Source of the DNA: Syngnathus acus
Lineage: Eukaryota > Chordata > Actinopteri > Syngnathiformes > Syngnathidae
DNA length: 64,000 nucleotides
Assembly (NCBI RefSeq): GCF_901709675.1
Contig: NC_051104.1
Span: 749,001-813,000, forward strand
Direction: 5' to 3'
A program made the position numbers and the translations under genes. Under the pieces are notes generated by a model. The model had not been told where the DNA came from, did not search any database, and saw nothing but the letters and a program-made list of their open reading frames with translations. Positions 25,301 to 36,546 of this stretch are shown here, one piece after another (the first letter of the stretch is position 1; each line of letters starts with the position of its first letter).

Positions 25301-28300
25301 CTGAGCGCTTAGCGATGCGAGCGTTCCCGGTTTGAGTGCGATATAGCAAGCTGGCAACCGCTTTACACGTAATAAAAAAACAATAGGGAAGCAGAGGGCC
25401 GACTGAGCCCGTAGGATTAGCGGCGTGAAAAGGGAGCTCGAGCTGTTTCATAACGCACCATTTAATGTTCTGTTCGTCTACGGTAGCTGCAAAGGTTAAC
25501 GTGCTCGCAGCTTGTTCGACGTCGCGCGGATATAAAGCGCGGTGGACTCTCGCCATGTGTATGGCTACGGGACATTAATGTACGGCCGGCCCTCCCCTCT
25601 TCCAGGCCTCCCTCCCGCTGGAGGAATTCCCAACCCTCTCTGCGGGTAGCCAGCCAGCCAAGACCGGTAGAACATATGTTTTCCTTCCATGTTCGGGTCA
25701 AAACCAGGTCGCTGGTTGCTAGGAAGACTCTTAAAGATTGGTTGCTCAGGCTCGCACAAATAATACGATCATCAGAAAAATGCAGTGTGTATGGTGACTG
25801 TCCAGTATTAATAATTGCAACTGATGTAGACATGCATATAACCCCCACAAAAAAAAAATATATATAAATAACGTTCCATTCAAAGTCGACATGTTCCGCC
25901 GCTTTCCCACTGCCCCCTAGCTCGGCACATTCAAGCTGGGAAGCACTCTGAACTTTGACCGCTCGAGTTATGAATTTTCTTTTAAGACTCAAAGAAACCT
26001 ATGGGAAACTTTTGTACACAGGATATTCATGTTTCAAAGCAAAGGGCGGAATTCAATAAACGCGCCGGTTGAGCGTGTCTGTTTTGGTCCCGTTTTACGT
26101 TCTCCTTAAGGTAAATGTTGTCGATGTTACCGCTGAGCAAACACGTGCTGGGACTTAACACCCATCACTCCAACAATGAGATATCATCTGGAATGGAAAT
26201 TTAACAGGCTGCTAATAATGTTTTGGTCTTTTGGCATGGTGAAGCAGCATGTGGCTCATTATTTAAAATTCCTGTACGGTTTGCTTGTCTTCGTGGTAGA
26301 CAAATAAGAAGACCGCCAGAACCAAAAGGGGTGCGTCAAAAGACTAAACAACAAGAACAACAATCACACTTAGCCAAAGTGCGCATAATGTTTATCAGGT
26401 GGGTGGTGGCCATGATACCACCACTCGTGACGGGAGGCCTCGTCTCGGCCTCGTCGCCAGCATGTGGCCGGCGACGAGAGCTGGGAAAAGGCTTTTCCTT
26501 TCTTCCTCCGACTCGCTCTACACTTCCATTTGTTCTTATTACCGCCGGGGCGGAAAGGTGGAGAAGGGGGAGAGAAAGAAGAAATAAGGAACTCGGACTT
26601 TCCTAATGCGCCAAAACCGTCTTTGGATCCCCAAAAGCGGGAAAAGAAGCCACTCACCCAATCAGTCCTATTGAGGACTACATTTAGTCCATCATATAGC
26701 GGCCTGCCCCGCGAGGACGAATTCGGGGGACATCTTGCGGGAGTCTGCGAAATGTGAGTTAATGGGAGGAGAGTCGTCGTCGTTTGAGTGGAGAAAGCTG
26801 GCGGAGGAGGTAGTTAAAGAGCACAAGTGTGCCTGAGGGGTACTCAGTGTATCTGGACTCACACTGGGAAAAGTGTATTTATCAACTTAATAGCGGGTGT
26901 CTGATTGAACATGACTATGATTACAGTAAAGTTGTTTCTTCTTTTTGCCTCCTATTCCTCCCGCTGCTCTTCCTCCTCCTCTTTCTCGTACTCCCACGTG
27001 CCCTTCCCGCAACCCAGAAAATTGCTTTCATTTATCGTAAAATGGTAAAAAAGGGAAAAAAACAAAAGTCACAGAGGGAATATGAAGAGACTGGCGTCGA
27101 CAATCAAAATATTTTACCCTTTTACGTGACGGAGCCCATTGTGCTTTTTGACTACGTGTATAACTCAAAAGTCAGCAAAGCCAAGAAGAGGTGCGGCGTA
27201 AATAAGCAAAACGAGAGAAGCGATGGATGATCGGGGAGGAGAAGCGAATGCATTAACAAGATGAGGAGTCTGACTGGTACAAGTGGTAGAGAGGGAGCTA
27301 TTTAGCTGATAAGGCAGCCAAGGCCCTTCAGGTGTCTCCTGCTCCACTGCTGTGTAAATGAGCTCCAATTAAACGGGCGGGCCCCCGTGCTCCGGGTCTC
27401 CCCGCAGCATCCCCGAAAAGAGCCCCCCCACCCCCCTGCCCCTCGCTGCTCGCCCGCCCGTAAGGCCAAACCCACCCCACAGCTCCTGCAGCTGCTCGCT
27501 GGCTCGCTCCCGCGTTCTGTTTTTCACTCACACTGTGACCCAAAGGTCTGCTTAACTTGTGTGCTCGCACGCTTCTCAACGCTAGTCGGAGAGCGTTTGT
27601 TAGCCCGCAGCATTTCCGCTTTTTGTCAGCGCTCAATAAGTGGCGGCGTGGTGGGCGTGCAGCCGGGCTGGGCTCGCTTGTTTTGCGTATATTGCAGTCA
27701 TTGCTCTCAAGCTACAAAGTAAACGTCGCGGAGATAAAAAAAAAAAGCTTTGTTTGTTTGTTACTACGGAAAACTTAAAAAAGGCAGCACCAAAATTACT
27801 CTTTCCTGTTTTTTGAAAACGTGTTCTTGACTTTGCCAGATTGTGAATGAACAGTTTGGCTAATTTACATAATGGCGGCCTATAACTATAAAAATATAAA
27901 GACCCGAGCCTGGTTTGGAGATTCTGGCTTCAAAGTCTATTGTATGAAAGTGGCATTAGCAGATAGTCAAGGTTTCTGTCATAAACAAACAAACAAAAAA
28001 AAAGCCTTTGTTTCAGTCTCTCCCCTAATGCCGGTACAAGTAAAATTAGCGAGTCTTTGTGTGCGCAGCTTTTGGAAAAGCCTTCAAGCCTTGACCAAAC
28101 ATGACATTAACAGTTTGCAAACATTGTTTGATTCCTCGCAAAGGCCTTTGCCATGGCGGCGGCGGCGGGGGGTCCTCGAGCAGCGGGTGATTCGGGCCAA
28201 TTAGATAAGGTGGCGCTTTCGGCGGCCAGATTGGGAGAGTCGTCGCTTGGCCATGGGCCAGGACGCCGGGGGTGCAACCCCTGATCCTGCAGGAGCCAAG

Positions 28301-31300
28301 TTTAAATGACCACAGCCTGAACGGAGAGAGGGAGGGGGGGAGGGGAGGGCGCGATGCGGGAAATTAACATTGGATGAGCAGAAGGTTCGAGATCATATCA
28401 GTATTTTGGCCCCTTCAACAAAGCCCGAATGCAACTAAAATGTGTTTGTTTACGGATAATAAACCAGCAAAAAACACGCAAGGTCAAACTACTTGTGATG
28501 TCATTCACAAGGAAGGCCACGCCCCCTTCAAGAGATTTTGCTTGGAAGACTGTTAAATCACTCTCCATGCAGGCTATTACATTGTGTGCAAAAAAATTGA
28601 AAGTATAAAATAAATTGGGCGCACTGTTTTAAAACAAAATTTTTAATATAGTCGAATTGATTCGCTAATATTCCATAAGTCTTTAAAGTGCAGTCGAAAT
28701 GAAAATGAGGTTTTAGCATGGACGGGAGTGGGGGCTGGGGGGCTTTTGTTCCCGGTGGTCGCATTGCAACTGTCGGGCTTTAGTAGCTGTGAACGGACGG
28801 TTGGCGGCCTCCCGCCGATCGGGGAAAGGACAATTACCCGTTGGTGTCAGTGGCGCCTCGTGCATAATACATACCTGACATTCTGCTAGCGTTACCTGCC
28901 ACGTGTAACCAGTCACACTCGGAACGGTGCATATTTCAAATTGAAGGCCGTGATTATGATACAGTACTTTAAAACCCCCATAAATGCGACATTTAAATAT
29001 TAAGCCACATGTAATTAAGCGGAGAGACGTAGTCGTCCCCGTCGTTAGGAGCAATTATTGCAATGTCTATCAAGGGATTTCTCGCAGCTTGACTTTGGTA
29101 AGGAGCGGTATTGATTAACTTTATAGTTAATTGAAGTCATTTCCTTTATTCTGGAGAATGGGGAAAGCTTGACCCAGTGGAGGCGAGCTCTGCATTGTGT
29201 GGCTTATAAAACGGCCGTTTACAGCTTTTAATGTCCATCCATCCATTTACGAGACAATAGGACATGTTTTTATTAGGACTGCGGGTGTGCTGCTATTTGG
29301 GAGGAAGCCGACGTGGCCCAAACTCCAGACAGGTAGGCCGCAATCAAATAGTTTCCGTCTTTTGTTAACTTGCCAAGTGCTTGGACTGCTAAAGGGGAAA
29401 GAAAAAATAATTGGAACAGCTTTGGTGCTTTCCGAGAGAATTATATGGACTGAACTGACCACAGTTTTCACAAACAATATCATTTGTAATAAATCAACAA
29501 GCAGTACCAGAAACTCACAGCTTAGCAACAAATTTGTTACTTACCGCCTCTGCCTAAGACTGATGGACGAAATGTTGGAATGTTATTGAACATCTACACA
29601 TGTTCAAAATAGAGCGCCGTGCAGGACTCTTCAGTGGATGATGTCATGTCGTGTCTTACTACGAGAATATTTAATTGCCTGCATGGGCGGTTGATGAGGT
29701 GAATCAGTGCTGCCCAGTACAGCCGGGGAAAAAATTGTGTTAGCAATCTTTTCCTTATGTAGCAAAATGCTAATTCTTGTGACTACGGCAATGTGGCCGA
29801 GAGCGAGTGACACGGGCATCTCCTGGGCGACCCATCGGAGAGATCAACGCCTGCAGTGGGCCCTCCCTCGGAAAAAGCAAGGTCAGATTACAGGGATGAT
29901 GATTCATGGGAAGTAATTCTCAATTTCAGATTTTTTTTTCTTGGGGTAGCATATTGACCTTGGCGTTTCTGACAAGAGCATCCATCACCCACGAAGGCAA
30001 TCCGACGGGCAACTGTGCGCCCAAGTGTATCCGATTAAGGGATATTAGCGCGAGATGGATGCCGGACGTCAACGCTGCGGAGGGGACGGAGCTCAACATT
30101 CTTCATGCATGCCATTTTCTACACACACTGACTTTGACGTATATGATCAATGACCGTATTCGGATTTTGATCTTATTTGACAGCTCGGTTTAATTAATTG
30201 AATTTACAGGTTTGCACTGCAAACTTTGCAGGCATGCTTTATATATAAATGGCAAACTATACATGAGTGAATATTTATATGTACATATAAATATATATAT
30301 ATATATATGTAAGGACTTCTGCGTTGGCCAATGACCCCGTTTTCCTAGTTTGAGTGAGTGTGAACTCAGGTCAGTGTGTGTGTGTGTGTTTTAGGTACAT
30401 AGTGCCACAAGAACAGAGGAGCATTGTACACAGCGCAAGCGTGCCGTCCACATGCTCCCGTGGCTCACGTTTAGCCGACGGCGGCCCAAAGCCCCAAAGC
30501 GCCGTGAACTTTGAACCCGGTGCCGACAGTGACGCACGCAGGGGGGAAATATTCAAGTGTGTGTGCGTGCGTATGTGTCGGGCCGGTCCATGTTGAACGT
30601 ACACGATAAAAACTTTGGGCATGCGCATTAACAATTGTGATAGGATCAAAACAGCAAAAATTGTATTACTTTATTTCTATGTTCATTATATTTAATTACA
30701 TTTTAACATGAAATGTCCTTTTTTTACAGTAATCACATTGCATTAATCACAACTTCTCAGGCAGATTTGAAATATTCTATGATGATATACATAACAAAAT
30801 CAAATATGTTTAATTTCATCAAAAAAACGTCTCGCTTTAAATGAATGTCTAGATACAAATCCCTAATGTATTGTAAAATAAGTATTTGTAAATAAAATTG
30901 ACAATGGATTTTTCAATGTGTTAAATGTGAAAATAGTTTTTACTCTGAATATTATAATTATAAAATATAATAATAATAATATATATTGTAAATAACATTT
31001 GATTTTAAATTATACATTTACCTTTTTCTGGATAGTTTTAAACCGGACAAAAAAAAGCTAAATTAAAGTCAGATCTTTTTTAACTACCTTTACAAATACT
31101 TTGTTATTCAGACTTTTTATAGCTATATCTCAGAATTTCTTTAAACGTACCCTAAAAAATAATTTATAATTGTTCTAACTATATCGAATGTGACAATAAT
31201 CAGATTTTTTTTTATTTACATATACCTTAGGCGTTTGATTTTTTTTTTTCTTAAGAACTGCTAAAATCAAAGGTTTCTAAAGAGACCGCACTGCATTGAG

Positions 31301-31502
31301 AAAAAAAAATAAAAAATGTCCGATTCAACACACGCACGCACGCCCACATGCACACATTGGGGAAAAAAAGAATCCTATTTTCCCTTTTTTATCAGCCTCA
31401 GCGTGATGGTGTTTTGCCACAAAGGAGTTTTACGGCGTGCCAGCATGGCGTCGTGTCCGCCCGAGAGGTGAGTGCCAGGTGCGGGGGATTGTTCTCGTGC
31501 TG
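19386..31502. other. intergenic, no gene seen
   Basis: No gene is supported across about 12 kb. The segment holds A runs (20910-20930), a long T run (21796-21812), an (AT)n tract listed separately, and CpG-rich patches (20120-20400, 23420-23740, 25020-25260, 27380-27680, 28140-28270) that look like single-copy sequence. These patches are the best candidates for conserved noncoding elements, but conservation cannot be tested here. Open frames inside them have no domain or splice support. Confidence 0.6.
30269..30310. repeat. (AT)n microsatellite
   Basis: Alternating TATAT/ACATA sequence ends in a pure (AT)n run of about 20 bp. It is simple-sequence DNA without coding content. Confidence 0.9.
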
Positions 31503-32030
31503 TTAGTTTAGTTTAGTTTATTGTTTAGCACATATTATTATAACAAATAACAGTGCAGGGAGGGAGACGAAGCCTAGGGCTTGTAAGGAGCTCCACTCCT
31601 GTATAATCAAAGTGCACAACAAACAAAGTGCTGTGACATCAAATATTATTCAAGTGTTTAAGAAAGAAAAAAAATAATAATAATATATATATATATATAT
31701 ATAAATGAATAAACATCAATGAATAAACACAAGCATAACTAGCTAAATATTAAATCGTCATATTTATATATGCATATATACGAAAGTGAACGTATACATA
31801 CATAAACAAATACACTATACAAAATGAGAAACAAGAGAAACAAAATTTGACACTTTAGTGATGTTGAAACAATCAAAAAACACCAGGTAAGAAAATAGCT
31901 GAGCGGAAGCAGAAGAACTGCAAACAGAAAATAACAAAACAAGGAAGAATCAGGGTATAAATAGTGGTTTAAGTTGATGTTCTTAGTATGGATCAGCTGA
32001 GTGCGGTGGAGTAATTTTGGACTGGTAGGA

Positions 32031-35000
32031 TCATGAGTGGAGAAGGTGGTGTTTCAGGTGCTTTCTAAAAGCAACCTGTGAAGATATGGATCGAATATGG
32101 ATTGGTAGCTCATTCCAGAGTGAGGGCCCTCTAAAATGGATATTGTATTGATGGCGTGATGTTCGACAGGACGGTGGGTGGAGATTGTCCCCCTGTCTTG
32201 TAGGATAAGAATGTAATTCCGATACAAATGCGAAGAAATTATGAAAAGTGGCTGGAAGACAGTGTTTCCTGTATATATATTTATGGGTGAGTAGACAGGT
32301 TTGATGAATATTTACTTTATCAATTGGCAGTAATGAATAGTTTCTAAACAATGGTGCCGATGGTTCATATCTATTTGAAAAAGAGATCATTTTTAGGAAC
32401 TTCTTTTGTATGATGAGTAATTTGCTGAGGTATGTTGGATATGTAGCTGCCCAGACTATGTTGCAGTAATTGAGTAAAGGAAAGAGGAAACTATAATACA
32501 GAGTGAGATGAGCAGACGGATGGACCAAGGGACAAACTTTTCGTAAGATACCTAGCGTTTTCACGGATCTTTTGCAAACCAAATCAATGTGTTCAGACCA
32601 GTTTAAGTGTTTATCTACTATAACTCCTAGGAATTTAGTGCTAGTAACTTGATGGATTTCGTTATTATTTATGTAAATTTTGGCCTGTTCTTTGGGGTAA
32701 GATTTATTTATATTGCAGAAGATCATGAAGTTACATTTGTTTATATTGAGTGACAACTTATTTATTTTGAACCATTTTGTAACAGCGTGCAACTCAGTAT
32801 TCACACGTGCAATGAGGAAATTAAAATCCTCGTGGGTGGCAATGAGATTGGTATCATCCGCAAATAACAAAGGAAGAAAATTTGAACAAGACATGGAAAA
32901 AATCATTTATGTACACCAAAAATAATAGAGGACCCAATATTGAGCCCTGCGGGACCCCAAATAGTATTTTAGATCTGTTGGAAGAACAACCATTTATATA
33001 TACATATTGTTCTCTGTTGGCGAGATAGTTTGTGAACCATTTCAGGGCAGAATCGTTCACTCCATATCTCTCTAGCTTAGCGATGAGGATCTTATGGTCG
33101 ACAGTATCAAATGCTTTGCTTAAATCTAGAAAGACACCAAGAGCGAATTTCTTATTGTCAAGAGCCGTTGAGATGTGGTTGGCAAGCTGAAGCAGTGCAT
33201 GCTCAGTAGAAAACTTTTTGCGGAAACCGTATTGATGTTTATAGAGAATATTGTTTGTTTCTAGGTGCTTTGCCAATCTTGAGTAAACCAGTTTTTCTAG
33301 AATCTTGGAGAAGCAAGGAAGTACGGATATAGGTCGATAATTACCATATTCATTAGTCTCACCAGCTTTGAAGATAGGAATGACTTTAGCAATTTTTAAT
33401 TCTTGGGGTACAATGCCAAATTTTAAAGATAAGGAGAAAATGTGTGTTAGTGGAATTATTATTGAATGAATAATTTTCTTAATAAGTATGCTTCTGATCT
33501 CATCATGGCCAGGGGCCGAGTTTTTCAAGCTCATGACGATGTTGTAAACTTCCTCAACACTAGGAGGGTCAAGAATGGAGAGTGAAGGAAACTGCCCTTT
33601 AATAAGGCAACAGGGGCTTGTATCAGAGGTTGAGAAGCTAGATGCCAAGGTAGCGCCAACATTTACAAAGAAATCATTGAAACCATTAGAAATATCTATT
33701 GGGTTTGAATGAGCTCTATTCTTCCCCAGCATCTCATTTGGGGTCGATGTTTTTGATTTCTTGCGATGTAATAAATGGTTGATAAGATTCCACGTTGTTT
33801 TGATGTCACCGGAGGCTTGTGTAAATTTATCAGCATAGTAAGTTTGTTTGGTTTTCCTTAGTAAAGCTGTAAATCTGTTTTTATATTTCTTGTATGTTTC
33901 TATATTTATAGGGATGGGATTTGCAATAGATTTTCTATATAGTTTATTTTTTTTACGTGAAGATTTTTTTAGTTCATCCGTTATCCATGGTTTCCCCTTA
34001 GAGTTATTTTTACGACTAGAAGTTAAAGGAAAGGAGAACTCTAATGCATTTGTGAGTATTGTTAGAAGGGAGTGATAGGCTTTGTTGACATCTTGCAACA
34101 GGATAACCTCATCCCATGACACAGAGCTGATGATAGATATAAAAGATACCATGTTTTTCTCAGTAAATTTGCGGAATTTCATTTGATCTCCAATATGATC
34201 TTTGATTTCAGGACTACTATCATTGTGGATGAGATGGAAGACAGGTAGATGGTCGGATACATCACAGATCAAAAGGCCAGATGTTATCTTGTAGTCTAGA
34301 GAATTAAATAGGATATTGTCTATGAGAGTGGCCGTTGAGCTTGTGATCCTGGAGGGTTTGTTGATAAGAGGGAAAAAGTTTCTGGAATATAATGTATTAA
34401 GGAAGTCTGCTGTATGTGACTGCTTAGATTCAAGCAAATTAATATTATAGTCACCAAGTAAGACACATAATTTGTTTTCTTTGTTTATAATTTCTAGAGT
34501 AGAGTCGAGGGCTTCATTGAAGGTGATTTTATCAGAGTCTGGTGGTCTATATATACATCCAATTATCACATTTTTGTTGTTTATAAGTGAGCAAGAGGAG
34601 AGTTCTATAAACACAGATTCTACTACAGTCATGTCAAAATTGACACTTAAATCCTTTCTGGGAGAGAAATTTAAGTTATCAATCACATACAGTGAGACTC
34701 CTCCACCTTGCTTGTTTGGTCTACAGGAATGTATAGGAGTGTAGTGAGAGAGAGGATAGCTAGATGTATTATCAACCATCCAAGTTTCAGTAAGAGCTAT
34801 TACTGAAAAAGAATGTGTTAAGGTTGATAAATAGGTTTTTAGACCATCATAATTTTTAGAGATACTCCGTACATTGAAGTGGACAGTGGAGAATACATTT
34901 GTTTGGCAGTGGCCAGGAGGAGTATTGCACAGTTTGTTAAACATATCTTCAGAAAAATATTCACATGACATTTCAACAGATTTTAAGGGAGTGTAATTTG

Positions 35001-35130
35001 TATCTGGGTTAAGGAAGGACTCATAGATACCAGCATTAGCATTCTCTAGGTCAAATGAATTAAATAGTAAAGAGTCAAGATTCGGTGGGACAGAAATTCC
35101 TGCATTTGTGAGAATGTCACTGGATGGCAT
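32031..35130 (-). pseudogene. LINE ORF2: AP endonuclease plus reverse transcriptase, one frameshift
   Basis: The first frame (35130-32854, 758 residues) begins MPSSDIL. It carries an AP-endonuclease domain at about residues 83-300, with catalytic-type blocks TETW (114-117), GDYN (226-229) and SDH (292-294). The reverse transcriptase starts near residue 584 (YRPISVLP at 598-605, LDLSKAFDTVDH at 668-679, GVPQGSILGPLL at 725-736). The frame then breaks just after YINDF. A second frame (32906-32031, 291 residues) supplies the catalytic FADD block, the thumb region (LSLNINKCN, FLGVIVDKHLNWS) and the C-terminal tail. The break falls at a run of six A on the plus strand (32897-32902), so one extra base in a homopolymer explains it. 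It may be a real mutation or an assembly error. In function this is the enzyme for target-primed reverse transcription. Confidence 0.9.
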
Positions 35131-35261
35131 GAAAAGTGTAGGGGAACTGTCTACCTGAGATGGATGTCCTCCCTGCCAGTCTCTGTTTGCCTTGTTGTAC
35201 TTCGCTGTAATCCATTATTTTCGTCCGGAGGGTCCATAGGTACCAGTTAATGGTCATTAGT

Positions 35262-36002
35262 TCAGCCATTGTAAATGTTTGGTTCCCCCACCACCAGGCC
35301 ACATTTCTTCAGTTCCTCCAGTTCACTCACAACGAGAGTTTTGACATCTTCTGGTGTTGCTCCGTTTGTTTTAATCCATATTTTACAGTTCCTGACCCAC
35401 GTTGCGAGAATCTTGTTTTCCTTCTTCAGTTTGCGTGCGTTCCAGGCTATCTCAGCATTCTTCTTAGTGAGGTGCTCATTTAGGTAAACACCCGTTCCTT
35501 GTAGCTTCCTCCCTTGCTTCAAAAGATCCACTTTATGTTTCCTATTTGCGAACCGAATGATAATTTTCGGAGGATCCAGTGGTCGTTTTCGGTTTCTTGG
35601 GAGTGTGTGACAAGCGGCAATGTTTCCTTTCTGGAGTTCCATGTGCTTACTCTCGAAAAACTGTACTACCTGATCTTCGAGCGTTGACAGCTCGTCCGAT
35701 GGAGAGTCATCTGTCGAGGGATCCGAAGGACCCGCCGCCCTGGCGTAGGAGCGGTGAGATGTTTTTAGACCCGTGATTATGAGGTCTTCTTGTCGGGAGT
35801 ACTGCTCCAGTGCATCTACTCTCCGTTCAAGCGACAGGATTTTCTCGTCTTTCTCCTTCGATAAGTTCTTAAGCTCCGTTAGCTCAGACGTTAGCTGGAG
35901 CAGGGTGGCTTGCTGCTCTAAAAGTGTGGTAATGTCTTGCCGTATCAGGTCAATGGATGATTTAAGTTCATCGTAACCCTCATTTTTTTTGGAGGGCGGC
36001 AT
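35262..36002 (-). CDS. LINE ORF1 protein (coiled coil, RNA-binding type)
   Basis: This 246-residue open frame begins MPPSKK at 36002 on the minus strand and ends about 130 bases before the ORF2 start. Residues about 10-75 have heptad-like Leu/Ile spacing and many charged residues (DLIRQDITTLLEQQATLL), suggesting a coiled coil for self-assembly. The following LEQYSRQEDLIITGL block and the basic C-terminal half (KIIIRFANRKHKVDLLKQ, LKKENKILATWVRN) are typical of LINE ORF1 proteins that bind the element's RNA. It has no stop or frameshift. I infer a nucleic-acid chaperone role from the family, not from any catalytic motif. Confidence 0.85.
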   Translation of the reverse strand: MPPSKKNEGYDELKSSIDLIRQDITTLLEQQATLLQLTSELTELKNLSKEKDEKILSLERRVDALEQYSRQEDLIITGLKTSHRSYARAAGPSDPSTDDSPSDELSTLEDQVVQFFESKHMELQKGNIAACHTLPRNRKRPLDPPKIIIRFANRKHKVDLLKQGRKLQGTGVYLNEHLTKKNAEIAWNARKLKKENKILATWVRNCKIWIKTNGATPEDVKTLVVSELEELKKCGLVVGEPNIYNG

Positions 36003-36323
36003 AGCGTAAAGTTCGAAAAAGTTAGGCTCTATAAAGTTCAGTTATCAAAACAATTCGGTCACCCGAAGTAGTGCAAAAGTTTCCCTCGTTTGCTAACCGT
36101 TTGTTCGACCTCCCAGTTTGAGTGGCATTCCAGCTCACGTTTTCGGTTACCGCCGCACTGTCCCATTTTACACACGCACACACACATACATGTATACATA
36201 CGCAAGCTCCAGCCAGCTGTATGGCACAACAATAGCTGCATGTTCTGCAGCTTTGCATTTCTTTCTAATTATTTCATCCAGCGAAAGCACAAAGCTGAGA
36301 TTTCACTTTGCTGGTGATGACGT

Positions 36324-36341
36324 GGGGGGGGGGGGGGGGGG
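36324..36341. repeat. poly-G run (18 bp)
   Basis: An uninterrupted run of 18 G follows GACGT. It can form a G-quadruplex on this strand and its length is likely to vary between individuals or sequencing reads. Confidence 0.95.
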
Positions 36342-36509
36342 TTGAAGGGCCTTAGATTCTCAAACGTGGACTTGGAGCACCCTCTACATTCTGGAAGCCA
36401 TAATGCATGCGAGCTAAGCGCCATCAGCAGTAAGCTATGCTATACAGGCCGCCATTATGACACTGGGGTAGGAGAAGGGAGTGGACCGAGGTGGGCCTCA
36501 GAAGAACAA

Positions 36510-36546
36510 CCCCCCCACCCCCCCCCCCCCCACCCCACCCCACCCC
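36510..36546. repeat. C-rich tract with CCCCA units
   Basis: Runs of 6 to 14 C are interrupted by single A, ending in CCCCA units. The G-rich complement meets the pattern for a quadruplex-forming sequence. Confidence 0.95.

Larger units (their letters stand above)
31503..36100 (-). mobile_element. nearly full-length APE-type LINE (CR1/L2/Jockey group)
   Basis: On the minus strand the order is 5' leader, ORF1 (35262-36002), ORF2 with endonuclease and reverse transcriptase (35130 down to 32031), a 3' untranslated part with an (AT)n run at 31683-31703, and a short tandem tail of TAAAC units at about 31503-31529. This is the architecture of a complete non-LTR retrotransposon of about 4.6 kb. A tandem-repeat tail instead of poly(A) suits the CR1/L2 group rather than L1. 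The 5' boundary is uncertain, since I cannot find a clear target duplication. ORF1 is open and ORF2 has one apparent frameshift, so the copy is young. Confidence 0.9.

Noticed and set aside
25462-25992. 176-residue minus-strand frame
   Set aside because: No recognisable domain, and its composition follows the local GC bias. Overlapping frames occur in other phases.
26829-27230. 133-residue frame with a hydrophobic Leu-rich stretch
   Set aside because: The hydrophobic part comes from a CTCCTCTT-type pyrimidine tract; no homologue is recognised and no splice sites support it.
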